Assembly (NCBI RefSeq): GCF_001665625.1
Contig: NZ_LZSY01000110.1
Location: forward strand, 1-64,000
Direction: 5' to 3'
DNA: 64,000 nt
Origin: Mycolicibacterium peregrinum
GTDB taxonomy: Bacteria; Actinomycetota; Actinomycetes; Mycobacteriales; Mycobacteriaceae
Shown here: positions 27,755 to 35,599 of the stretch, piece by piece
Position numbering within the stretch: position 1 is the first letter of the stretch
How the letters are laid out: the number at the start of each line of letters is the position of its first letter
Notes under the pieces: generated by a model
Database searches by the model: none
What the model was told of the DNA's origin: nothing
What the model saw: the letters and a program-made list of their open reading frames with translations, nothing else
Position numbers and translations under genes: made by a program

Positions 27755-27790
27755 AGGCGCCCCAGATCAATTGATCTGGGGCGCCTCTTT
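27755..27790 (+). terminator. Rho-independent terminator after phosphatase paralogue 2
   Basis: A perfect 16 bp-arm palindrome centred on TCAATTGA (27755-27786, outer bases AGGCGCC/GGCGCCT) followed by CTTTATT. Strong hairpin with T-rich end. Confidence 0.85.
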
Positions 27791-27911
27791 ATTCGCATCA
27801 ACAACCGCAACAGCCGGTCTCGAACACCGGGACATCTGCACAATTCCAAACAATTCGGTCATACGTTCATCTCGCTCCACCTGTACACAACGATTGGAGG
27901 AACACAGCAAG

Positions 27912-29207
27912 ATGAATCATTTTCCGAGATCGAGTATACGAGCGACAATTGCCTGCATAGGAATGATGTTCCTGGCATTTCTCCTGGCCATTCCCGCCGC
28001 CCACGCGGCGGAGGTCATGCGAATCACGTTCATCCGCCACGGAGAGTCGACAGCGAATGCCGCGAACGTTGCCGACTCGTCGGTACCCGGCCCCGTTCTC
28101 ACCGAGAAGGGTCAGCAACAAGCCCGTGACATCGTCAAAGTACTGGGCGACAACAACTACGATGCAATCTACGCCTCGACGATGGTCCGGACCCAACTGA
28201 CCGCCGCACCGATGGCGGAGTATCTGGGCCTTCCGATCCAGGTCCTCCCCGGCCTACAGGAGATCGAGGCGGGGATTTACGAGGGCACCCCCGAATCCGA
28301 TGCCGTCAAGGGCTATCTTCAAGCACCGTTGAAATGGTTGCAGGGCGACCTGGATGCCCGGATCCCGGGCTCGATCAATGGCCGGGAATTCGATGCCCGC
28401 ATGGATGGCGCAATTCAGACGATGTACGACAACGGGGATCGAAATGTCGCCGCGTTCTCGCACGGCGGAGCGATCATGTTCTGGGTTTTCCTGAATGCAG
28501 AAAATGCGGACCCGATGTGGCTGATGACCAATCCGCTGCGAAATACCGGTTACGTGGTGGTCGAGGGCAATCCCGAGGACGGCTGGCGCGTCGTCAACTG
28601 GAACGGCACCGAAATCGGCCCGGAAACCCCGTTCCGGGTCGAGGCCTTCCGACAGCTGCGCACGCTGTCGAGGCAACTGCAGCAGGCCGCAGACGGTGTC
28701 GTGCAGTCTTTCGAAACCCGTGATCCGGCCGCTATCGCCACCGCGATCAACCGTGGACTGGCCGATGCCAGCTTCTCCGTGACCAAGTTCAATCGCGCGA
28801 TCACCGCGGACATCGTCAAACGCATCGACAAGGCAATCCCTAAGAACGAGAACGAATTACCCGAGAAGGTGTCGTCGGGAATCGAGAGCGTCAAGGCGGC
28901 CACGGAGGACACCGTGGACAGCGCCGAGGCCGCATCGAGCACCACAACCCAACAGGTCGCCTCGCCCGCGAAACCTGTCGTGACCGAGATGAAGTCCAGG
29001 CTCAAGGCACGTTCTGGTGCAACGGATCTCAGCGACGGCAACAAGGCTGGGCCCGGTGTCGCGAAGGCACTCAAGCGCTCCCACGACAAGTTGAAGGCTG
29101 TCGCCGAGGACACTCGCGAGCAGGTCTCGTCGTCGGCCCGCAAGATCGGTGAGGCCGTCAAGAAGGCCACGACCGCAGCCAAAGCCGGCGAGAAGGACGC
29201 CGCCTAA
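27912..29207 (+). CDS. Secreted histidine phosphatase family protein, paralogue 3
   Basis: 431 residues from the ATG after GGAGG (11-base spacing); a longer frame upstream runs through the paralogue 2 terminator and is rejected. Signal peptide about 10-32 (CIGMMFLAFLLAIPAAHA). Catalytic FIRHGESTAN (Arg42-His43) and AAFSHGGAIMFWVFLN. Shares YASTMVRTQLTAAPM and LPGLQEIEAG with paralogue 2, and the tail blocks RTLSRQLQQAADGV, INRGLADASFSVTKFNRAI, DLSDGNKAGPG and terminal GEKDAA. The first ~100 bases of the gene and its leader are less GC-rich than the neighbours. Extracytoplasmic phosphatase, substrate unknown. Confidence 0.85.
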   Translation: MNHFPRSSIRATIACIGMMFLAFLLAIPAAHAAEVMRITFIRHGESTANAANVADSSVPGPVLTEKGQQQARDIVKVLGDNNYDAIYASTMVRTQLTAAPMAEYLGLPIQVLPGLQEIEAGIYEGTPESDAVKGYLQAPLKWLQGDLDARIPGSINGREFDARMDGAIQTMYDNGDRNVAAFSHGGAIMFWVFLNAENADPMWLMTNPLRNTGYVVVEGNPEDGWRVVNWNGTEIGPETPFRVEAFRQLRTLSRQLQQAADGVVQSFETRDPAAIATAINRGLADASFSVTKFNRAITADIVKRIDKAIPKNENELPEKVSSGIESVKAATEDTVDSAEAASSTTTQQVASPAKPVVTEMKSRLKARSGATDLSDGNKAGPGVAKALKRSHDKLKAVAEDTREQVSSSARKIGEAVKKATTAAKAGEKDAA

Positions 29208-29208
29208 G

Positions 29209-29266
29209 CGAGCAGACGCAAAACTGCCCCAAATCAAGCGATTTGGGGCAGCTTTGTGTCTGCTCG
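29209..29266. terminator. Long bidirectional hairpin terminator between convergent genes
   Basis: Inner stem CTGCCCCAAATC/GATTTGGGGCAG with AAGC loop. The outer stem CGAGCAGACGCAAA/TTTGTGTCTGCTCG extends it to about 27 paired positions with one mismatch. Sits two bases after the paralogue 3 stop and ten before the stop of the leftward SDR. The outer-arm sequence recurs in the hairpins at 34516 and 46319. Confidence 0.85.
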
Positions 29267-29276
29267 GCGAGAGAAC

Positions 29277-30188
29277 TCAGGCGCCGTAGACGGGAACCGC
29301 GGGGCGGGCCTTGGCCAGCAGGTCATTGACGACCGGCCCCAGCTCGGCCGGATCCCACTTCGCGCCCTTGTCGATCTGCGGTCCGTGAGCCCAGCCCTCG
29401 GCGACGCGGACCTTGCCGCCCTCGATCTCGAACACCTTGCCGGTGACGTCCTTGGACTCGACGCTGCCCAGCCACACCACCAGCGGCGAGATGTTCTCCG
29501 CAGCCATGGCATCGAACGCGTCGTCCTGGGTGGCCATCATGTCGGCGAACACGGTCTCGGTCATCCGGGTCCGGGCCGAAGGCGCAATGGCGTTCGCGGT
29601 GACGCCATAGCGGCCCATCTCGGCTGCGGCAACCAACGTCAGTGCGGCGATGCCGGCCTTGGACGCGCTGTAGGTGGCCTGCCCGACGCTGCCCTGCAGA
29701 CCGGCACCGGAACTGGTGTTGATGATGCGCGCGTCAACGGTCTCGCCCGCCTTGGATTTGGCCCGCCAGTACGCGGCGGCGTGCTTCATGGTGGCGAAGT
29801 GCCCCTTGAGGTGCACGGCGGTGACGGCGTCGAACTCTTCCTCGGTGGCGTTGGCGAACATCCGGTCGCGCACGATGCCGGCGTTGTTCACCAGGACGTC
29901 GAGCGTGCCGTAGGTGTCGACAGCCTGCTGGATCAAGGCCTCGGCCTGGCCCCAGTCGGCGACGTTGGAACCGTTGGCAACGGCTTCGCCTCCGGCGGCG
30001 ACGATCTCGTCGACCACTTTCTGCGCGGCGCTGCCACCACCTGCCGGCGAACCATCCAGGCCGACCCCGATGTCGTTGACCACGACACGGGCACCTTCTG
30101 CGGCGAACGCGAGCGCGTGCTCACGCCCGATACCGCCACCGGCGCCCGTAACGATGACCACGCGGCCGTCGAGCAATCCCATTGTCAT
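29277..30188 (-). CDS. Short-chain dehydrogenase/reductase, Rv3548c-type (KstR2 regulon)
   Basis: 303 residues, classical/extended SDR. Cofactor motif VTGAGGGIGREHALAFA, NNAG in VLVNNAGIVRDRMF, catalytic Ser in NTSSGAGLQGS and Tyr-x-x-x-Lys in ATYSASKAG. Similar to the multifunctional-enzyme-type 3-hydroxyacyl-CoA dehydrogenases. ATG with AAGGAGAC upstream. Lies 15 bp behind another SDR; both are read from the KstR2-controlled divergent promoter. Its precise steroid C/D-ring step is not settled from sequence. Confidence 0.88.
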   Translation of the reverse strand: MTMGLLDGRVVIVTGAGGGIGREHALAFAAEGARVVVNDIGVGLDGSPAGGGSAAQKVVDEIVAAGGEAVANGSNVADWGQAEALIQQAVDTYGTLDVLVNNAGIVRDRMFANATEEEFDAVTAVHLKGHFATMKHAAAYWRAKSKAGETVDARIINTSSGAGLQGSVGQATYSASKAGIAALTLVAAAEMGRYGVTANAIAPSARTRMTETVFADMMATQDDAFDAMAAENISPLVVWLGSVESKDVTGKVFEIEGGKVRVAEGWAHGPQIDKGAKWDPAELGPVVNDLLAKARPAVPVYGA

Positions 30189-30203
30189 GTCTCCTTTTTC
30201 GAG

Positions 30204-30986
30204 TTACTTGATGTCGGCGGTCGTGGTGGAAAGGTAGTGCGGTGGCTCGCCACCACCGTGCACCTCCAACGACGCACCGCTGATGTAAGAGGCGGCCGCG
30301 GACGACAAAAATGCGGCGGCCCAGCCGATATCGGCCGGCTTGGCGAGACGCCCCAGTGGCACATTCCGCGAAATGGCAGCGATCGAATCTGCGTCGCCAT
30401 AGAACAATTCGGACTGCTCGGTCTCGACCATCCCGACCACCACCGAGTTCATCCGGACCTTGGGCGCCCACTCGACGGCCAACGTGGAGGTGAGGTTGTC
30501 GATGCCGGCTTTTGCCGCTCCGTACGCGGCCGTCCCCGGGGTGGGCCGGTGGCCGCTGACGCTGGAGATGTTGACGATGGTGCCGCCCGAGTCCTGCTTC
30601 TGCATCACGGCGTTGGCATGGGTGGACACCGAGAGCGCGCCGATCAGGTTGAGCTCGATGATCTTGGTGCTGAACTTCGCCGACGCATCGGCGGCCAGCA
30701 CGTAGGGCGAGCCACCGGCGTTGTTGACGACGGCATCCAAACGACCGTGCTTCTCGACGATCGCGTCGATGAGCGACTTCACCGAGTCGTCATCCCGGAT
30801 GTCGCAGCTGTGGAATTCGTAGGGCAGTCCCTCGACCGGGCGGCGTGCGCAGGTCACCACAGTGGCGCCCTGACCGGCAAAAACCGCGCTGATTCCAGCG
30901 CCAACCCCTCGCACTCCGCCGGTCACCAGGACCACCTTGCCGGTCAAACCCAAGTTGATGGCACCAGCTTCTGGCGTATCGGTCAC
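30204..30986 (-). CDS. Short-chain dehydrogenase/reductase, Rv3549c-type (KstR2 regulon)
   Basis: 260 residues. Rossmann motif VLVTGGVRGVGAGISAVFA, VVNNAGGSPYV, catalytic Ser in NISSVSGHRPTPG and YGAAK as the active-site Tyr/Lys. The family oxidises or reduces hydroxyl/keto groups with NAD(P). GTG start only 15 bp from a perfect KstR2 operator, so the transcript is probably leaderless or nearly so. First gene of a leftward two-SDR unit, divergent from echA20; order equals Rv3549c-Rv3548c. Substrate presumed to be a C/D-ring intermediate. Confidence 0.88.
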   Translation of the reverse strand: MTDTPEAGAINLGLTGKVVLVTGGVRGVGAGISAVFAGQGATVVTCARRPVEGLPYEFHSCDIRDDDSVKSLIDAIVEKHGRLDAVVNNAGGSPYVLAADASAKFSTKIIELNLIGALSVSTHANAVMQKQDSGGTIVNISSVSGHRPTPGTAAYGAAKAGIDNLTSTLAVEWAPKVRMNSVVVGMVETEQSELFYGDADSIAAISRNVPLGRLAKPADIGWAAAFLSSAAASYISGASLEVHGGGEPPHYLSTTTADIK

Positions 30987-31001
30987 TGTGCTAGCGTACC
31001 A

Positions 31002-31015
31002 AGCAAGTGCTTGCT
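31002..31015. promoter_or_regulatory. KstR2 operator between SDR pair and echA20-ipdABC
   Basis: AGCAAGTGCTTGCT matches the KstR2 palindrome AnCAAGnnCTTGnT exactly, within a longer dyad bounded by ACC and GGT. It serves both divergent operons. KstR2 is released by HIP-CoA, the product of FadD3. Confidence 0.92.
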
Positions 31016-31045
31016 TAGGTAGCGACCCCTCCAGGAAGTGGATTG

Positions 31046-31801
31046 ATGACGATCACCACCAAGACAGTCGAGCCGGGCATCGTCTCGGTCACCGTCAACT
31101 ACCCGCCCGTCAACGCCATCCCGTCGGCCGGCTGGTTCGAACTCGGCGACGCGATCACCGCGGCGGGCCGCGACCGCAGCACCCACGTGGTGATCCTGCG
31201 GGCCGAGGGCCGTGGCTTCAACGCCGGCGTGGACATCAAAGAAATGCAGAACACCGAGGGCTTCACCGCGCTCATCGACGCCAACCGCGGCTGCTACCAC
31301 GCGTTCAAGTCCGTGTACGAGTGCGAGGTCCCCGTCGTCGCGGCGGTCAACGGATTCTGTGTGGGCGGCGGAATCGGCCTGGTCGGCAACGCCGACGTGA
31401 TCGTGGCCTCCGACGACGCCAAGTTCGGCCTCCCCGAGGTGGAGCGCGGCGCGCTCGGTGCCGCCACCCATCTGTCCCGCCTGGTCCCGCAGCACCTGAT
31501 GCGCCGGCTGTTCTTCACCGCCGCCACGGTCCCCGCCGAGACGCTGCACCACTTCGGTTCCGTCCACGAGGTCGTGCCCCGCGAGGAACTCGACGAAGCG
31601 GCCCTGCGCGTCGCCCGCGACATCGCCAGCAAGGACACCCGGGTGATCCGGGCGGCCAAGGAAGCTCTGAACTTCATCGACGTGCAGCCCGTGAACGCGC
31701 GCTACCGGATGGAGCAGGGCTTCACCTTCGAACTCAACCTGTCCGGTGTGTCCGACGAGCACCGTGACGCCTTCGCCGGAACTGACAAGGGGTCGAAATG
31801 A
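31046..31801 (+). CDS. echA20: Enoyl-CoA hydratase-family ring D hydrolase
   Basis: 251 residues, crotonase fold: AEGRGFNAGVDIKEMQ forms the CoA/oxyanion region and AAVNGFCVGGGIGLVGNADV the second oxyanion loop. EchA20 hydrolytically opens the remaining five-membered ring of HIEC-CoA to COCHEA-CoA in C/D-ring breakdown. An ATG is preferred to the TTG one codon upstream. Directly downstream of the KstR2 box; overlaps ipdA by four bases (ATGA), heading the echA20-ipdA-ipdB-ipdC operon. Confidence 0.95.
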   Translation: MTITTKTVEPGIVSVTVNYPPVNAIPSAGWFELGDAITAAGRDRSTHVVILRAEGRGFNAGVDIKEMQNTEGFTALIDANRGCYHAFKSVYECEVPVVAAVNGFCVGGGIGLVGNADVIVASDDAKFGLPEVERGALGAATHLSRLVPQHLMRRLFFTAATVPAETLHHFGSVHEVVPREELDEAALRVARDIASKDTRVIRAAKEALNFIDVQPVNARYRMEQGFTFELNLSGVSDEHRDAFAGTDKGSK

Positions 31802-32685
31802 GCGATAAGCGAACAACTCTCGACGAGGCGGTCGCTTCGATCGAAAGCGGGATGACCATCGGCATCGGCGGCTGGGGATCCCGGCGCAAGCCGATGGCCT
31901 TCGTCCGCGCCCTGCTGCGCACCGACGTCAAGGACCTGACCGTCGTCACCTACGGCGGACCGGATCTGGGCCTGCTGTGCTCGGCCGGCAAGGTCAAGCG
32001 CGTCTACTACGGCTTCGTGTCGCTGGACTCGCCGCCGTTCTACGACCCGTGGTTCGCCAAGGCCCGCACCACCGGTGCGATCGAGGCCCGCGAGATGGAC
32101 GAGGGCATGCTGCGCTGCGGCCTGCAGGCTGCCGCCCAGCGGCTGCCGTTCCTGCCGATCCGGGCCGGACTCGGCAGCGACGTCCGCACCTTCTGGGGTG
32201 ACGAGCTCAAGACCGTGAAGTCGCCGTATGAGACCGACGGCGCCTACGAGGAACTGATCGCGATGCCCGCGCTGAACCTCGACGCGGCCTTCGTGCACAT
32301 GAATCTCGGTGATGCCCAGGGCAATGCGGCCTACACCGGCATCGACCCGTACTTCGACGATCTCTTCCTCATGTCGGCCCAGCGCCGCTTCCTGTCGGTC
32401 GAGCGCGTGGTGTCCACCGAGGAACTGGTCAAGGCTGTTCCGACGCAGGCCCTGCTGATCAACCGGATGATGGTCGATTCCGTGGTGGAGGCACCGGGCG
32501 GCGCCCACTTCACCACCAACGAACCCGATTACCGGCGCGACGAGAAGTTCCAGCGCCATTACGCAGAGGCTTCAGGCTCCGACGAGACCTGGGCCGAGTT
32601 CGTCAAGACGTACCTGTCCGGTAGCGAGGCCGATTACCAGGCTGCCGTTCGGAAGTTCAAGGAAGATCAGGAGGCCAGCAAGTGA
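31798..32685 (+). CDS. ipdA: COCHEA-CoA hydrolase subunit alpha
   Basis: 295 residues of the class I CoA-transferase fold: ASIESGMTIGIGGWGSRRKPMAFVR at the N-terminus, the YGGPDLGLLCSAGKV core and AFVHMNLGDAQGNAAYTG. IpdA and IpdB form a heterotetramer which, despite the transferase fold, hydrolytically opens the last ring of the steroid. Coupled to echA20 and to ipdB by four-base overlaps, which suits equimolar subunits. Matches Rv3551. Confidence 0.95.
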   Translation: MSDKRTTLDEAVASIESGMTIGIGGWGSRRKPMAFVRALLRTDVKDLTVVTYGGPDLGLLCSAGKVKRVYYGFVSLDSPPFYDPWFAKARTTGAIEAREMDEGMLRCGLQAAAQRLPFLPIRAGLGSDVRTFWGDELKTVKSPYETDGAYEELIAMPALNLDAAFVHMNLGDAQGNAAYTGIDPYFDDLFLMSAQRRFLSVERVVSTEELVKAVPTQALLINRMMVDSVVEAPGGAHFTTNEPDYRRDEKFQRHYAEASGSDETWAEFVKTYLSGSEADYQAAVRKFKEDQEASK

Positions 32686-33431
32686 TTGCCGTGACCCGTG
32701 CCGAGGTGTGCGCCGTCGCCTGCGCCGAGCTGTTCCGCGACGCCGGCGAGATCATGGCCAGCCCGATGACCACCGTCGTCCAGATCGGCGCCAGGTTGGC
32801 CCGGCTGACCTTCTCCCCCGACATCGTGCTCACCGACGGTGAGGCCCGGATCCTGGCCGATACCCCGGCGATCGGCGCCCCCTTCGCCGTCGAAGGCTGG
32901 ATGCCGTTCAACCGGGTCTTCGAGACCCTGGCCTGGGGCAAGCGCCACGTGGTGATGGGTGCCAACCAGATCGACCGCTACGGCAACCAGAACCTGTCGG
33001 CGTTCGGCCCGATCCAGCACCCGACCCGGCAGATGTTCGGAGTCCGAGGCGCACCCGGCAACAGCATCAACCACGCCACGAGCTACTTCGTCGGCAACCA
33101 CTCCAAGCGCGTGTTCTGCGACTCGGTGGACATCGTCTCCGGAATCGGCTGGGACAAGATCGATCCGGAGAACCCCGCGTACCGGTTCGCCAACATCTAC
33201 CGCGTGGTGTCCAACCTGGGCGTGTTCGACTTCAACGGCCCCGACCATCAGATGCGCGCGGTGTCGCTGCACCCCGGGGTCGATGCCCAGCAGGTGGCCG
33301 ACAACACCTCGTTCGAGGTGCACGGTCTGGAGGAAGCCGAGACCAGCCGGCTGGCCACCGAAGAGGAGCTCACGCTGCTGCGTGAGGTCATCGATCCGAA
33401 GTCGCTGCGCGACAAAGAGGTCAAGGTCTAA
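32682..33431 (+). CDS. ipdB: COCHEA-CoA hydrolase subunit beta
   Basis: 249 residues, GTG start overlapping the ipdA stop (GTGA). CoA-transferase beta-subunit-like: QIGARLARLTFSPDIVLTDGE, VEGWMPFNRVFETLAWGKRHVVMGANQIDRYGN, and GVRGAPGNSINHATSYF. Partner of IpdA in hydrolysing the cyclohexenone ring of COCHEA-CoA. Followed after three bases by ipdC. Confidence 0.95.
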   Translation: MIAVTRAEVCAVACAELFRDAGEIMASPMTTVVQIGARLARLTFSPDIVLTDGEARILADTPAIGAPFAVEGWMPFNRVFETLAWGKRHVVMGANQIDRYGNQNLSAFGPIQHPTRQMFGVRGAPGNSINHATSYFVGNHSKRVFCDSVDIVSGIGWDKIDPENPAYRFANIYRVVSNLGVFDFNGPDHQMRAVSLHPGVDAQQVADNTSFEVHGLEEAETSRLATEEELTLLREVIDPKSLRDKEVKV

Positions 33432-33434
33432 AGA

Positions 33435-34505
33435 ATGGGCAAGCTCAAGACTCCGCTGACCGAACTGGTCGGCATCGAGCATCCCGTCGTACAGACGGGA
33501 ATGGGCTGGGTGGCCGGTGCACGTCTGGTCGCCGCAACCTCCAATGCCGGCGGGCTGGGCATCCTGGCGTCAGCGACGATGACGCTCGAAGAGCTCCAGA
33601 CCGCCGTCACCAAGGTCAAGGCCGCCACCGACAAACCCTTCGGCATCAACATGCGGGCCGACGCGGGCGATGCCGGTGCGCGCGTCGACCTCCTGATCCG
33701 CGAAGGAGTCAAAGTCGCCTCCTTCGCTCTAGCTCCGAAGCCCGAGCTGATCGCCAAGCTGAAAGACGCCGGCGTCGTGGTGATCCCATCGGTCGGTGCG
33801 GCCAAGCACGCCAAGAAGGTGGCCGGTTGGGGAGCCGACGCGGTGATCGTGCAGGGCGGGGAGGGCGGTGGCCACACCGGTCCCGTCGCGACGACGCTGC
33901 TGCTGCCCTCGGTGCTCGATGCGGTCAAGGACACCGGTATGCCGGTCATCGCGGCCGGCGGCTTCTTCGACGGCCGCGGCCTGGCTGCCGCGCTGTCCTA
34001 TGGTGCGGCCGGAGTGGCGATGGGTACCCGGTTCCTGCTGACCTCGGATTCCACTGTTCCCGACGCCGTCAAGGAGCGTTACCTGCAGGCCGCGCTGGAT
34101 GGCACCGTGGTGTCCACCCGTGTGGACGGCATGCCGCACCGGGTGCTGCGCACGGGCCTGGTCGAGAAGCTGGAGAGCGGTTCGCGAGCACGCGGTTTCG
34201 CCGCTGCGATCGGTAACGCCCAGAAGTTCAAGAAGCTCTCCGGGATGACGTGGCTGTCGATGGTGAAGGACGGCCTGGCCATGCGGCACGGCAAGGAACT
34301 CACCTGGTCGCAGGTCGTGATGGCGGCGAACACTCCGATGCTGCTCAAAGCCGGCCTGGTGGAGGGCAATACCGGCGCCGGTGTGCTGGCCTCGGGACAG
34401 GTGGCGGGCATCATCAACGACCTGCCGTCGTGCGCCGAGCTGGTCGAGAAGATCGTGGACGACGCCGTCACGCACCTGCAGTCCGCGTCGGGCTACATCC
34501 AGTAA
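33435..34505 (+). CDS. ipdC: Nitronate monooxygenase-like flavoenzyme, IpdC
   Basis: 356 residues, FMN-binding TIM barrel of the nitronate monooxygenase/2-nitropropane dioxygenase family: HPVVQTGMGWVAGARLVAATSNAGGLG, ADAVIVQGGEGGGHTG, and AAGGFFDGRGLAAALSYGAAGVAMGTRFL (phosphate-binding loop). In the KstR2 pathway IpdC acts on a double bond of the hydroxylated C/D-ring CoA thioesters before EchA20. Last gene of the echA20 operon; a strong hairpin follows ten bases after the stop. Confidence 0.92.
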   Translation: MGKLKTPLTELVGIEHPVVQTGMGWVAGARLVAATSNAGGLGILASATMTLEELQTAVTKVKAATDKPFGINMRADAGDAGARVDLLIREGVKVASFALAPKPELIAKLKDAGVVVIPSVGAAKHAKKVAGWGADAVIVQGGEGGGHTGPVATTLLLPSVLDAVKDTGMPVIAAGGFFDGRGLAAALSYGAAGVAMGTRFLLTSDSTVPDAVKERYLQAALDGTVVSTRVDGMPHRVLRTGLVEKLESGSRARGFAAAIGNAQKFKKLSGMTWLSMVKDGLAMRHGKELTWSQVVMAANTPMLLKAGLVEGNTGAGVLASGQVAGIINDLPSCAELVEKIVDDAVTHLQSASGYIQ

Positions 34506-34515
34506 CTCACCTGCC

Positions 34516-34571
34516 GAGCAGACACAAAACTGCCCCTTCTCGCACGAGAAGGGGCAGTTTTGTGTCTGCTC
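34516..34571. terminator. Perfect long hairpin after ipdC
   Basis: Arms 34516-34542 and 34545-34571 are perfectly complementary over 27 bp, with ACAAAACTGCCCC/GGGGCAGTTTTGT inside and GAGCAGAC/GTCTGCTC at the ends. TTTTGTGT after the GC-rich part gives a T-rich exit. Shares its outer arm with the hairpins at 29209 and 46319. Confidence 0.88.
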
Positions 34572-34599
34572 ACGGGAGAGCGCGGGGCACAGTGGATGA

Positions 34600-35271
34600 A
34601 TGGACATCCGTCGCGTCGAGCACCCGCTGGTGAGGCACGCCGCCGAAGCACTACACGCCTTCAACAGCAGGCACCCGTGGAGTCACAACGACCATTTCCA
34701 CGGTTGGATCCTGTCGAACCTGCCCCGACATCGCGACATGGCGATCGATGTCGGGTGCGGACAGGGCGGCCTGGTTGCTCAACTGGCCGATCGATTCACC
34801 CACGTTCGCGGTACGGATCGCGACGCGGGGATGCGTGCCGAAGCGGCCCGTCGTTGTGCCGCGCTGAGCAACGTCACGATCGACGACAGCCAACTGGACC
34901 AGCTCGACGGGCCGGTCGATCTGGTCACCATGGTGGCGGTGCTGCACCACCTCGACATCGAGCAGGCGCTGACGCAGATCAAACGATTGCTCGCCCCCGG
35001 CGGCCGGTTCCTGGTTGTCGGATTGGCCGCCCCGGTCTCGATTCGTGACACGGCATGGGATCTGGCGTCCGCGGTGACGAACCCGATCATCGGACTGGTC
35101 AAACATCCGCGGCCGGTGTCCGGGGGTACCCAACCCCCGACGTTCCCGGTCCGCGATCCCGAACTCAGCTTCGATGAACTTCGATCAATCGTCGGGCGGG
35201 TCATGCCCGGCGCGACGATGCGTCGTCGGCTGGCCTTCCGGCACACGATCTGCTGGACGAAGCCGGGTTGA
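34600..35271 (+). CDS. Class I SAM-dependent methyltransferase
   Basis: 223 residues. SAM-binding motif I is AIDVGCGQGGLVAQLA (about 48-63), the acidic residue ending strand 2 is in VRGTDRDAG, and motif post-II/III is LVTMVAVLHHLDIEQAL and LLAPGGRFLVVGL. This matches ubiquinone/tocopherol-type small-molecule methyltransferases. Target unknown. Stands alone between the ipdC hairpin and the nar promoter region, and may be the first gene of the block absent from the M. tuberculosis arrangement. Confidence 0.82.
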   Translation: MDIRRVEHPLVRHAAEALHAFNSRHPWSHNDHFHGWILSNLPRHRDMAIDVGCGQGGLVAQLADRFTHVRGTDRDAGMRAEAARRCAALSNVTIDDSQLDQLDGPVDLVTMVAVLHHLDIEQALTQIKRLLAPGGRFLVVGLAAPVSIRDTAWDLASAVTNPIIGLVKHPRPVSGGTQPPTFPVRDPELSFDELRSIVGRVMPGATMRRRLAFRHTICWTKPG

Positions 35272-35599
35272 GCCGCCCCGGCACTGTCCGCCGCGCAGGA
35301 ACCGAATGGGCCCCGACGGATTGTTACCGCGGTGATAAATCATCGGGCCCGGCAGGCGGTGTGAACCGCCGTCGCCCGATGCGCCAACATGCCGTACTTT
35401 GGCCGCCGATCCGCCGATCACCGCAGGTGAAAGCGCAGTTCAAGACAGCATCGCCGGCTGCCGATATGACTACCGCGTTCCCGTGAAATAACTTGCGCGT
35501 TAACGCGGTTTCACAGCGCCGGCGACCCCTCGGTGCGTTCTTTTGACGGCCTCCGCAACCCTCCTACGCTCATGAATCAACAGCGTCCAGGGAGGTTTC
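35272..35599 (+). promoter_or_regulatory. Promoter and likely operator region of narGHJI
   Basis: Gene-free. A candidate promoter is TTGACG (35543) with TACGCT (35565) at 16 bp spacing, about 30 bp before the narG GTG. Upstream lies a perfect 12 bp palindrome CGCGTTAACGCG (35496-35507), with GTGAAA at 35483 and TTTCAC at 35509 around it, and a looser dyad around ACCGCGGT near 35326. No NarL or Crp consensus is evident; the regulator is unknown. Confidence 0.5.

Noticed and set aside
29256..31022. 588-codon open frame on the plus strand opposite the two SDR genes
   Set aside because: Both SDRs have complete catalytic motifs on the minus strand. The antisense translation is low-complexity (Gly/His/Asp/Val-rich), as expected from GC-rich third positions.
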